Source: Clostridia bacterium (GTDB taxonomy: Bacteria > Bacillota > Clostridia > Christensenellales > Borkfalkiaceae). Taken from it: DNA of 46,602 nucleotides. The stretch lies in NCBI GenBank assembly GCA_900769565.1, contig CAAGHC010000053.1:1-46602 (forward strand). The letters are read 5' to 3'. The notes under the pieces are model-generated. The model was not told the origin of the DNA and did no database searches. It saw only the letters and a list, made by a program, of their open reading frames with translations. Shown piece after piece: positions 25,528-33,979 of this stretch. Both the position numbers and the translations under genes were made by a program. Each line of letters begins with the position of its first letter. The first letter of the stretch is position 1.

Positions 25528-28053
25528 ATGTATTACGAGGCATTTTCACGTAACGTTAATCAAGTAATAGAAATTTCAACCGAACTCGCAAAGCGTTTCG
25601 GTTGTAGATATATTGGCAGTGAACACATTCTTTTCGGGCTACTTAATGCGTCGGGTGGAAGGGCTGCCGCTATTTTGAGAGAGGCTGAAGTAAATAACGA
25701 CAGGTATTTGTTTTATTTTCAAAAAACCATAGATAAAAGCATTATTATTCCCGGTAATATGTTTACACCGAGAACTAAAAGGCTTTTTGAAAAGGCTGTG
25801 GATATTTCCTTAAAGGCACATTCTGGATACATTGGTACAGAACATCTTTTACTTGCCGTGCTTTTGGAAACGGACAGCGTTGCCGTTACTATTTTAAGGG
25901 CGTTAAAGGTTGATTACGAGCGAATGGCAGAAGAGATTGCAGAATCGCTTATGGCTAGTCTTTCTGGCGCTGAAGAAAACGACAGAAACGAAGAAGACAG
26001 CATGTTTAGCGGTGCGTTTAGGGGGGCAAACGTCAACCAGAACGCCGGTGGATATAAAGATAGTTTTAGTAAAAATAACAACGATAAAAATGTGGGCGAC
26101 GATTTGGGCGAACTCGGTAAGTTTGGCGTTAATCTAAACAAACAAGCCGTTGAAGGACGTTTAGACCCCGTAATCGGCAGAAAGAAAGAGATTGACAGGG
26201 TTATTCAAATTCTTTCAAGACGCACCAAAAACAATCCTGTTTTAATAGGTGAGCCTGGTGTTGGTAAAAGCGCTGTGGTCGAAGGGCTTGCGCAAGCAAT
26301 CGTAAAAGGCAACGTGCCGGAATTATTAAGCGATAAAATCGTGTTCTCTTTAGATATTGCAGGAATGCTTGCAGGCGCAAGATACCGTGGCGATTTTGAA
26401 GAAAGACTTAAAAAGGCAATCGATACGGTTAAGCAAAACGGTAATATTATTTTGTTTATAGACGAAATTCATAATATCGTGGGTGCAGGGTCTACGGGCG
26501 AAGGCAATATGGATGCTGCAAATATATTAAAGCCTATGCTTTCACGTGGCGAACTGCAAACTATAGGTGCTACGACTATTGACGAGTATAGAAAATATAT
26601 CGAAAAGGACGCTGCGTTAGAGCGTAGATTTCAACCTATTATGGTAGATGCGCCTAGCACGGAAGAAACGGTGGAAATCTTAAAGGGCTTAAGGGACAAG
26701 TACGAATCTCACCACGGCGTAAGTATTCCCGACGATGCAATTATCTCTGCGGTAACGTTGTCGGATAGATATATTACCGATAGATTTTTACCCGATAAAG
26801 CAATCGATTTAATAGACGAGGCTGCGTCAAGGGTGCGCCTTGACAGTTACAACTCGCCAGTTGAGGCAAAGAGCAAGGAAAACGAACTTAATACGTTGAT
26901 TGCGCAAAAGAACGAGGCTAAACGTAGAGAGGACTTCGTTCGTGCGATAGAAATAAACAAGGAAATAGACAGGGTAAACAAGGAACTTGACGAGATAAGA
27001 AGTAGAGCAAGTAAGATGAGCGTTAACCGTGAAAAACTTATGCTCACCCCTGATGATATTGCTAAAGTAGTTAGCAACTGGACGGGCGTTCCCGTAGTTA
27101 AACTTACCGAAACCGAGGCGCAAAAACTTTTAGATTTAGAAAAAGTGTTGCACCACCGTGTTATCGGTCAAGAAAAGGCTGTTCGTGCCGTTTCAGATGC
27201 TATCCGTCGTGCACGTGCAGGACTTAAAGACCCGAATAGACCGGTCGGTTCGTTCATTTTCGTTGGACCTACGGGCGTAGGTAAAACCGAACTTTCTAAA
27301 GCTCTTGCAGAGGCTGTTTTCGGCAACGAAGATAATATTATTAGAATTGACATGAGTGAATATATGGAAAAGCACTCGGTATCCAAAATGGTAGGTGCGC
27401 CTCCCGGATACGTGGGCTTTGACGAGGCTGGTCAACTTACCGAAAAGGTGAGAAGAAAACCCTATTCCGTAGTGCTTTTCGACGAGATTGAAAAGGCTCA
27501 CCCAGACGTGTTTAATCTTATGTTGCAAATTTTAGATGACGGCAGATTGACTGACAGCAAGGGCAGAGTCGTTAGTTTTAAGAACGCTATAATCATTATG
27601 ACTTCTAACGTAGGTGCAACCGAAGTTCAACATAAGAATACGCTAGGTTTTGCAGGCGCTAACGCACAAGTTGAGTACGACAATATGTGCGATAAGTATA
27701 TGGATGCGTTAAAAGGTAAATTCCGTCCGGAATTCTTAAACCGTATTGACGATATAATCGTGTTTAGTAAACTTACTAAAGACGACACGGCAAACATTGC
27801 AGAATTACTTCTTGCAAGTTTAAGAAAGCGTCTTGCCGTAATGGGCGTTAAACTTGAACTTACCGACTCGGCTATGGATTTGGTTATTGATAAAGGTTAT
27901 GATAACGACTACGGCGCTAGACCGTTAAAGAGGGTTATTCAGCGCCATATCGAAGACAAATTGAGCGAACAAATCTTGCGTGGAAGTATTAAAGAAAACT
28001 CGTTTATAGTGGTTGATGCGGTGGACGGAGAGTTTACGTTTAGAAACAATTAG
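25528..28053 (+). CDS. clpC: ATP-dependent Clp protease ATP-binding subunit ClpC
   Basis: A hexameric AAA+ unfoldase that feeds ClpP. Two Clp-N repeats span residues 1-145; in other species these bind phospho-arginine. The first ATPase has Walker A GEPGVGKSA at 241-249 and LFIDEIHNIVGAG. A UVR-like coiled middle region lies near 430-480, and the second Walker A is GPTGVGKTELSKA. The length of 841 residues is typical. AAAGGAG precedes ATG. No CtsR or HrcA operator was found upstream and no ctsR gene is present in this cluster. Confidence 0.97.
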   Translation: MYYEAFSRNVNQVIEISTELAKRFGCRYIGSEHILFGLLNASGGRAAAILREAEVNNDRYLFYFQKTIDKSIIIPGNMFTPRTKRLFEKAVDISLKAHSGYIGTEHLLLAVLLETDSVAVTILRALKVDYERMAEEIAESLMASLSGAEENDRNEEDSMFSGAFRGANVNQNAGGYKDSFSKNNNDKNVGDDLGELGKFGVNLNKQAVEGRLDPVIGRKKEIDRVIQILSRRTKNNPVLIGEPGVGKSAVVEGLAQAIVKGNVPELLSDKIVFSLDIAGMLAGARYRGDFEERLKKAIDTVKQNGNIILFIDEIHNIVGAGSTGEGNMDAANILKPMLSRGELQTIGATTIDEYRKYIEKDAALERRFQPIMVDAPSTEETVEILKGLRDKYESHHGVSIPDDAIISAVTLSDRYITDRFLPDKAIDLIDEAASRVRLDSYNSPVEAKSKENELNTLIAQKNEAKRREDFVRAIEINKEIDRVNKELDEIRSRASKMSVNREKLMLTPDDIAKVVSNWTGVPVVKLTETEAQKLLDLEKVLHHRVIGQEKAVRAVSDAIRRARAGLKDPNRPVGSFIFVGPTGVGKTELSKALAEAVFGNEDNIIRIDMSEYMEKHSVSKMVGAPPGYVGFDEAGQLTEKVRRKPYSVVLFDEIEKAHPDVFNLMLQILDDGRLTDSKGRVVSFKNAIIIMTSNVGATEVQHKNTLGFAGANAQVEYDNMCDKYMDALKGKFRPEFLNRIDDIIVFSKLTKDDTANIAELLLASLRKRLAVMGVKLELTDSAMDLVIDKGYDNDYGARPLKRVIQRHIEDKLSEQILRGSIKENSFIVVDAVDGEFTFRNN

Positions 28054-28122
28054 AAAAATTCCTTTTTAAAAAAAGGAAAATTGCGTTTGAATTTCGTAAT
28101 ATTACTTAAGGGGGTATATATT

Positions 28123-28647
28123 ATGAAAATTGACGTTATAGGCAGAAATTACGAAGTAGGCGAAAACTTAAAGAAGATTACAGAGCAAAAACTCTCTAAA
28201 CTCGACAAGTATTTTGAGGGTGATGCCAAGGCCAAAGTTTGCTTTAAAAAGCAAGCGACTTCATTTACCACCGAAGTTATGCTCGATTATCAAGGCAAAT
28301 TTGTTAGGGCGACGGCAACGGGCGAAAATTTTTACGATAATTTGGACGTTGTTTTGCCTAAACTTGAGGGTCAGATAAGAAAGCACCGTACCCGTTTTGA
28401 TAAACACCAAAAGAACGTTGCGTTCCGTGACGATTCGGTTTACGGTGGGGTTAAGGAAGAAAAGCAAGTTAGCGTGGTAAAGGAAAAGAAGTTTACCCTT
28501 ACACCCATGACCGTTTTAGAGGCTGTGGAAGAAATGGAACTTTTGGGGCATTCTTTTTACGTTTTCCTAGAGGCAAAGAGCAATACCGTGCAGGTATTGT
28601 ATTTAAGAAACGATGGAGATTTGGGATTGATTGAACCCCAAGTATAA
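28123..28647 (+). CDS. hpf: Long-form ribosome hibernation promoting factor
   Basis: It dimerises idle 70S ribosomes into 100S particles. The N-terminal S30AE/YfiA domain (residues 1-100) and a C-terminal dimerisation domain (FTLTPMTVLEAVEEMELLGHSFYVF) mark the long form of Bacillota. The length is 174 residues from the ATG at 28123, which has AAGGGGG upstream; a TTG at 28081 is unlikely. A weak hairpin (28059-28078) without a T-run separates it from clpC. Confidence 0.95.
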   Translation: MKIDVIGRNYEVGENLKKITEQKLSKLDKYFEGDAKAKVCFKKQATSFTTEVMLDYQGKFVRATATGENFYDNLDVVLPKLEGQIRKHRTRFDKHQKNVAFRDDSVYGGVKEEKQVSVVKEKKFTLTPMTVLEAVEEMELLGHSFYVFLEAKSNTVQVLYLRNDGDLGLIEPQV

Positions 28648-28653
28648 TTGATT

Positions 28654-29451
28654 ATGCAGGTTGGTATATCGACAGCGTCGCTGTTCGTTCGTGAGCCTAC
28701 CGAAAATGCACTTGAATTTTTGAGCAAAAACGGTGTGGCTACTGCGGAAATATTTTTAGAATCTTACTGTGAATATAGCGACGAGTTTGGCGATATTCTT
28801 AAAAAAGTTAAAGGCGATATGCCCGTTCATTCCGTACACGTTTTGACCACTCAATACGAGCCACAGTTATATAGTATTAACGAACGTGCAAAAAGCGATT
28901 CTTTTAAACTGCTCGATATGGCAATGAGTGTGGGGGAAAAGGTAGGCGCAAAATACTACACTTTCCACGGTGGCGCAAGGTTTAAAAAAACGCCTTTAAA
29001 AATCAATTACGATAGAGTTGGCAAAATAACGCAAGAAATTATCGACGTTTGCGCTAGCCACAATATTACTTTGGCGTACGAAAACGTGCATTGGGGTTAT
29101 TATAATTACATAGGGTTCTTTAAGGAAATAAAGGCTAGAACTACGGGGCTTAAAGCAACGCTTGATATTAAACAGGCAAGGCAAAGTGGTATAAGTTATA
29201 AAGATTATATCGAAGAAATGGGCTCTGATATAGTAACCGTTCATTTGTCCGACGTGGGCGCAGACGGTAAAATGTGTTTACCTGGTAAAGGGATAACCGA
29301 TTTTTACGACGTGATGAGCCGTATTCGTGACAAAGGCTTTGACGGGGCTATGCTTTTAGAAGTCTATAAGGACGATTATGTTAGTTATAGCGAACTGTTT
29401 TCTTCGTTAGATTACGTTAAAAATCTTGCAGAAAAGGTATTTAAAAAATAA
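28654..29451 (+). CDS. Sugar phosphate isomerase/epimerase-like TIM-barrel protein
   Basis: A probable xylose-isomerase-like (AP endonuclease family 2) TIM barrel. It shows GISTASLF at the first strand, KYYTFHGGARF, LAYENVHWGYYN with a metal-binding glutamate, and VTVHLSDVGADGKMCLPGKG with histidine and aspartate ligands. The length is 265 residues. The substrate is unknown. The ATG at 28654 is favoured; a TTG at 28648 is possible and neither has a good ribosome site, so coupling to hpf is likely. It closes the directon before a strong terminator. Confidence 0.82.
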   Translation: MQVGISTASLFVREPTENALEFLSKNGVATAEIFLESYCEYSDEFGDILKKVKGDMPVHSVHVLTTQYEPQLYSINERAKSDSFKLLDMAMSVGEKVGAKYYTFHGGARFKKTPLKINYDRVGKITQEIIDVCASHNITLAYENVHWGYYNYIGFFKEIKARTTGLKATLDIKQARQSGISYKDYIEEMGSDIVTVHLSDVGADGKMCLPGKGITDFYDVMSRIRDKGFDGAMLLEVYKDDYVSYSELFSSLDYVKNLAEKVFKK

Positions 29452-29462
29452 TTTACAAACTG

Positions 29463-29495
29463 AACGGGGACGGATTTTTTCGTCCCCGTTTTTAT
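29463..29495 (+). terminator. Terminator closing the long directon
   Basis: AACGGGGACG (29463-29472) pairs with CGTCCCCGTT (29481-29490), followed by a T-rich tail. Confidence 0.92.
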
Positions 29496-29504
29496 TTTGC
29501 TAGT

Positions 29505-29546
29505 AATAAAAGCACACGCCGAGTAAATCTTACTCGGCGTGTGCTT
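29505..29546 (-). terminator. Terminator of the large surface-protein gene
   Basis: A perfect 17-bp stem (29510-29526 with 29530-29546, three-base loop) lies just past the stop of the minus-strand gene, with a T-rich stretch on that strand. Confidence 0.85.
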
Positions 29547-29566
29547 AACTATTTTATCTTTATTTT

Positions 29567-32149
29567 CTATTCGAATTTTTCCTTACTTCTTAAAAGGAAG
29601 TACGTACCCGTTCCACAAACACAAGCTGATACAGCTAGGATAATGAGCGTGTTTCTAATAGCTACGTTGGGTTCGTTTTTTATGGCTTGAGCGCTAACGT
29701 ATGCTACCGACCAACCACCGTTAGTCTTATACGCTATTTTGGCTATCGTTTTATCCGTTTCAATTAGCTTTACAACCGTGTTGTTAGGAAGGTCGGTTAG
29801 ATAGGTGGTAAAGTCTTTTTCACGGTACATACTAGTCTTTTTTACTTTTACGTAAGAATATTCTTCAAAAGTAACGTCTTCGGCAAGTACGGGAACGGTG
29901 AACGCTATCGGTACGTATCCCGTATACTCTACACCGTTAACGGTGGCTTTTGCAAAATAATATTCTCTATCAAGGAAGGTGAACGCTGTGTTTGTAAAGG
30001 GGAGAATTTCCGTGCCTTTTGCAAGTTCAATAACACCGTTTTCGTTGGAAAGTGCATAACCGCCATTTTTGGTTATAATGGGTAAGTAATACATGCTGAC
30101 GCTAGTCGTTACGAATGCTTTGTCGGGTGATTCACTAAAATTAACGGGTAAATAATCTGCTTGATTTTCATTAATTATAACCACTCCGTCTTGTCCTGCA
30201 AGTGCGTAAAGTTTTAGGGTAGTGTCAACGTACGAAGTGGGAACGATTGTGCATATGAGCGCATATTCCTTACCACTGTCGATTAGCTCGTTAAACTTAA
30301 AACCGTTTTGCTCTGTTAAAGTAACCGAATAAACGTTAGCACCATCTTTAGGCTTAATTAGTTTTAGAGCATCAACGTCCGCATTGCTTGCCGTCGTTTT
30401 GTATTCGGTGGGGACGGGAAGGCTAGTCAAAGCTAGGTTGCTAAGTTCGGTAGTTTTATATACGAATTCTTGACCGTTAAAGATAAAGTATACTTGTTTG
30501 TTAACAAAGTTCATTGCAAACGAACTTGCTAAAGCATTTCTAACGGGGGATTGCAACAGCTCTGATTGCCACGTTCTTTGAGCGTCTAAATAATATACGG
30601 TATTGTTGCCAAGTGCAAAAATCGTACCACCAAGGTCGGTAGAAAGGTCTAAAAGAGATACACCGCTAGGTGCGGGAACGGTAAAGATGTCGTTCCCCGA
30701 TTGATATTTGGTAATTTTGTCCTGTTCGTTAAGAATAAAAATATTACCGAAAACGTCAACGATAAGTTTTTTTGCGCGTTCGGATAAATTTTTATTTAGT
30801 ACAACGGTGTCGAAAACTACACCATTTTCGTCAAACTTATAAACTTTGGTGTCCGTGCCCGCATCATCAGAAACAAGGTAATAATATCCACTTTGATAGG
30901 TTATATCTCTAATAGCAGAATAGGTGGGAACGCTAAATTGTTCAGAGAGTATACCATCTTTAAGGTTAAAGAGTTTTACGAACGAATTAGTAGTACTCGG
31001 ACTGTACAAGAAAAGCGCCGTATTTTTGCCGAGAGCAAATCTGTCTGGAAGAGCGCCACCTAATTCACTTGCCGTATAATCGGTAAAGCAATCGGGGTTA
31101 TATGCATCAAAATTATCGTTTGCATTTATTAATGTAAATTTATAACCGTCTAAAATTGCAAGAGTGTCACCGTATACTTCAACGTCCTTTGCCGTTTTAC
31201 CGATACGGTTAAAAGCCGTTTTGTTTTCTGCAATGGCAAAACCCGTAAATACTAGGTTATTTCCGTCAATCTTAAATTCTTGAACTGTGTTTTTGTTAGA
31301 GTCTGTAACTAAAAGGTTATCGCCCTTAAACGAGATGCTAGTAGGACTAATTACATAACCAAGGTCGTAGCGAGTGCCGGTGGGAATAGTTAGTTCAACG
31401 TTGGTTTTGTCGTTAACGTTAAGTTTATATATTCTTCCACCGTTAGTTAAATAATAAACGAAATCACCCTTTGCAATCATTTGTTTAGGAGTTTCATTTT
31501 CGAGTAAAACTTCAGGCTTGGAAATAATAGAATCGTGTAACGAAAGCTTGCAGATATTATTATTCTTGACGAAGAATATAAAATCATTTTCATTTATAGC
31601 AACGGGGGCTTTCGTACAACCAGGAAAAGGCGTTTTTGAAACGGGTACACCGTTTTCTATGCCGTAAACGACTACGACGGTATTAAAAACTTTGATTAAA
31701 AATTTACCGTTGTAGTCAAAGTAGTTGGCGTCTACGGGTTCGTTAACGCCTGCATTGTCGTAAATTAAAGATTGTTTTTGATAACTATTAATGGTAATCG
31801 TGTATAATACGCCGTCAGACACCAAAAGCGTGTTTTGGTCAAGTTTTTTAACTTGTTGTAAATCGGTGAAAGTTAAAGGTATTTTGGTGAAAGAGCCATT
31901 TTGGTAAACGTGCAAACTTTGGTCGTCACGCTGAATAATTGCCGTAATTTCGTCGTCAGAGTATACGTCGATAGGGGAAGAAAGTTCGTAATATTCAAGC
32001 CCTGTTTTAGGCAAAAAAAGTTCCGTGTTTTTGGGCGTTAATGCCTTTACGGAATACGAACGCAAAAATCCAAACGCCGAACAAATGGCGATTAGTGATA
32101 ATAAAATTAGTGCTAAATATTTAATTTTTCTATTCGTTAAAGTATTCAT
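29567..32149 (-). CDS. Large membrane-anchored extracellular protein, beta-propeller-like, with SH3-like end
   Basis: Not recognised by family. An N-terminal signal or anchor (KYLALILLSLIAICSAF) and a C-terminal membrane helix (TLIILAVSACVCGTGTYFLL) with a short basic tail bracket about 800 extracellular residues. These show repeated short beta-strand patterns of the propeller type (YDLGYVISPTSISFKGDNLLV, for example). An SH3-like stretch precedes the anchor. Start ATG 32149 gives the cleanest signal sequence. In-frame starts at 32185 and 32311 are alternatives, and none has a strong ribosome site. The 33031-33771 product shares the signal, SH3-like and anchor plan, so the two may cooperate at the envelope. 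Confidence 0.6.
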   Translation of the reverse strand: MNTLTNRKIKYLALILLSLIAICSAFGFLRSYSVKALTPKNTELFLPKTGLEYYELSSPIDVYSDDEITAIIQRDDQSLHVYQNGSFTKIPLTFTDLQQVKKLDQNTLLVSDGVLYTITINSYQKQSLIYDNAGVNEPVDANYFDYNGKFLIKVFNTVVVVYGIENGVPVSKTPFPGCTKAPVAINENDFIFFVKNNNICKLSLHDSIISKPEVLLENETPKQMIAKGDFVYYLTNGGRIYKLNVNDKTNVELTIPTGTRYDLGYVISPTSISFKGDNLLVTDSNKNTVQEFKIDGNNLVFTGFAIAENKTAFNRIGKTAKDVEVYGDTLAILDGYKFTLINANDNFDAYNPDCFTDYTASELGGALPDRFALGKNTALFLYSPSTTNSFVKLFNLKDGILSEQFSVPTYSAIRDITYQSGYYYLVSDDAGTDTKVYKFDENGVVFDTVVLNKNLSERAKKLIVDVFGNIFILNEQDKITKYQSGNDIFTVPAPSGVSLLDLSTDLGGTIFALGNNTVYYLDAQRTWQSELLQSPVRNALASSFAMNFVNKQVYFIFNGQEFVYKTTELSNLALTSLPVPTEYKTTASNADVDALKLIKPKDGANVYSVTLTEQNGFKFNELIDSGKEYALICTIVPTSYVDTTLKLYALAGQDGVVIINENQADYLPVNFSESPDKAFVTTSVSMYYLPIITKNGGYALSNENGVIELAKGTEILPFTNTAFTFLDREYYFAKATVNGVEYTGYVPIAFTVPVLAEDVTFEEYSYVKVKKTSMYREKDFTTYLTDLPNNTVVKLIETDKTIAKIAYKTNGGWSVAYVSAQAIKNEPNVAIRNTLIILAVSACVCGTGTYFLLRSKEKFE

Positions 32150-32294
32150 ACCAACTATTTTACCACATAAATTCCGTTTTGTCATTATAATTAACTGATT
32201 TTTATTATTTTTAAAGATTACGTGCACGTGTGTACGACAGAAAATATAAAAAAGGCACAGCGTTAGTATAACTTTTTTTATTGCTTTTTTAAAT

Positions 32295-32311
32295 ATGACA
32301 AAAGGTGTCAT
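32295..32311. promoter_or_regulatory. Inverted repeat between divergent genes
   Basis: ATGACA-N5-TGTCAT forms a 17-bp operator-like palindrome between the large surface-protein gene and the LexA-box gene. A leftward -10-like TATACT lies at 32265-32270. Confidence 0.35.
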
Positions 32312-32340
32312 AATTCCTGCTTATAATACAAATAAAAACA

Positions 32341-32354
32341 CGAACAAATGTTCG
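32341..32354. promoter_or_regulatory. LexA/DinR (SOS) box
   Basis: CGAAC-AAAT-GTTCG exactly matches the Gram-positive LexA consensus CGAAC-N4-GTTCG. It sits 20 bp upstream of the -35 of the gene starting at 32441. Confidence 0.8.
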
Positions 32355-32373
32355 CAAATATTGACATATAACG

Positions 32374-32402
32374 TTGACTACGACGTATTGGGAAAGTATA
32401 AT
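32374..32402 (+). promoter_or_regulatory. Promoter downstream of the LexA box
   Basis: -35 TTGACT (32374-32379), 17-bp spacer, -10 TATAAT (32397-32402), followed by AAGGAGAAAG and the ATG at 32441. Confidence 0.85.
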
Positions 32403-32440
32403 CGTGAATGTAAATTAGCAAAGCAAAAAGGAGAAAGACT

Positions 32441-33013
32441 ATGAATATTTTATATGCAAAAGCGGTGCTTTACGCTTATCCTTGTATGGATGCGATTACC
32501 GAACAAATCGACGATTTAGTGGAAAAAAAGGCGTTAGCGTCTATGAGAAACTTTTCGCCATGCGAAGAGCAATGTGAAAAAATTTTGAAACTAACAAGAC
32601 AAAAATGTACTTACATATTACTAAAAGATAAAGTTGATAATATTTTGAAAGGTTTTACTAGCGACGAACACGTTTTACTAGATTATAAATATTTTCATAA
32701 AGGAAAAAGGGAAGACTACGCTAATTACGATTTTGCTAGCAGGAATTATTTTAGAAAACAGATTAGGGTTGCTAATAAGTTTGCTAAAAAGTTGGAAAAT
32801 TTAGGGATAGACGATAACTGGATTGAAAAAAACTGCCTAGAGAATAATTTTTTTGTCGAACTAATTAAAAGGGTAAAAGAGCACGAGCAAAAATCGCAAA
32901 AGAACAAGAGCCACCAAAACAAAACTAACGCTATAAATGGTGGCGCGATAAAAAACAGCGCAATACTTAATGCTAAAATTGAAAAAGAAGATAACAAGCA
33001 GAAAAGTGCGTAA
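32441..33013 (+). CDS. Unknown protein with LexA box, helical, basic C-terminus
   Basis: Function is unknown. The 190 residues are largely helical. A central block HVLLDYKYFHKGKREDYANYD followed by SRNYFRKQI recalls the C-terminal helix-turn-helix of small sigma-like or ArpU-like regulators, but this is only a resemblance. The last 45 residues are Lys/Asn/Gln-rich and likely disordered. A strong promoter and a perfect LexA box suggest induction by DNA damage. It is convergent with the 33031-33771 gene, with a 17-bp gap. Confidence 0.7.
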   Translation: MNILYAKAVLYAYPCMDAITEQIDDLVEKKALASMRNFSPCEEQCEKILKLTRQKCTYILLKDKVDNILKGFTSDEHVLLDYKYFHKGKREDYANYDFASRNYFRKQIRVANKFAKKLENLGIDDNWIEKNCLENNFFVELIKRVKEHEQKSQKNKSHQNKTNAINGGAIKNSAILNAKIEKEDNKQKSA

Positions 33014-33030
33014 GTAGTTGCGACAAAAAT

Positions 33031-33771
33031 TTATTCGTAGTCGTTTTCGTCGTAATAGCCTACTGCAACCGACTTTTGCGGACGGGTACGCAAGGAAAAT
33101 ACAAGCGCTAAAATTCCCGCCAAAATTAGACAAACGATTACTACTATCTTAAGACTAAAAAATTCTTGAGCTTGTTCTGTTTCAGGTTGTTCATCCGTAG
33201 GTGGCGTAGGGGATACCGTTTCGGGCTCTTTAATAAAAGTAAGTTTATTCGGGTGGTCGGCAAGCGCAAACGGGTAAACGTCGCTTTCCTTGACGTAGCC
33301 TAACCGATTGTTATAGCCTACGTAATAGATAATTCCGTCGTCGGTAGAAAGAGAACCGTAATAACGCATACTTCGTTCGGCAAAAACGTATTGTAAGGGT
33401 GTTGAAAGCGTGCTATCTTGGTATAGTACGGCGCTCTGTGAAGTTGTTAAAGTTTGCATTGCAAAGGGATTAGTAACAGACAATCCGTCGTTAAACAGCA
33501 TATCGGTAGGCACGAAACCGTCTAGAGCAACCGTATTACCCGTACCGTAAACTTCCACGTGGCAAAGTTCGGAATTTTTATCCAAAACTTTAACGTAATA
33601 AGTATAAGGCAGATAAAAAAGCGGGTCGGTAGCACGTTCGTCGGTATAAAACGGGGTGTCGTTAGTGATGACACGTAAATATTCTGTAGGCGTTGCTTTT
33701 GCCACTTTTAAGGGGGAAAGTATTGGTAAAAGCATTAACGCAATGAGTAGTGTAATTAGATACTTTTTCAT
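33031..33771 (-). CDS. Membrane-anchored extracellular SH3-like protein
   Basis: A 246-residue envelope protein of unknown role. It has a clear signal peptide (residues 1-26, LLIALMLLPILSPL, AKA cleavage region), then two SH3b-like segments (about 30-90 and 105-165). A Pro/Glu-rich spacer (PTPPTDEQPETEQ) and a C-terminal membrane helix (KIVVIVCLILAGILALVF) with a short acidic tail follow. CAGGTGG lies before the ATG. The architecture resembles the 29567-32149 product at smaller scale. Confidence 0.65.
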   Translation of the reverse strand: MKKYLITLLIALMLLPILSPLKVAKATPTEYLRVITNDTPFYTDERATDPLFYLPYTYYVKVLDKNSELCHVEVYGTGNTVALDGFVPTDMLFNDGLSVTNPFAMQTLTTSQSAVLYQDSTLSTPLQYVFAERSMRYYGSLSTDDGIIYYVGYNNRLGYVKESDVYPFALADHPNKLTFIKEPETVSPTPPTDEQPETEQAQEFFSLKIVVIVCLILAGILALVFSLRTRPQKSVAVGYYDENDYE

Positions 33772-33906
33772 AAACCACCTGTTTTTTTCGGTAGGAAAAA
33801 TTATACAACCTTTTTTAATGGCGTTAATAAAAGAAAAAGATAAAATAATCGGTAATAACGTCGAATAAATTGTAGACTTAAAAAATGGATATTGACTGTT
33901 TTACAA

Positions 33907-33935
33907 TTGACTTTTATTATATTTTGTTATAAAAT
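33907..33935 (+). promoter_or_regulatory. Promoter of the putP gene
   Basis: -35 TTGACT (33907-33912), 17-bp spacer, -10 TAAAAT (33930-33935). A second TTGACTGTTTTACA stretch just upstream repeats the -35. Confidence 0.7.
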
Positions 33936-33979
33936 ATATACCGTATTTAAAACTGAAAATAAAGTTTTTGGAGTATGGT

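Noticed and set aside
25490..25528. CtsR or CIRCE operator at clpC
   Set aside because: No GGTCAAA-type direct repeat or CIRCE inverted repeat is visible here or before mcsA.
28054..28080. Terminator between clpC and hpf
   Set aside because: The hairpin is A/T-rich and has no T-run after it, so at best it attenuates.
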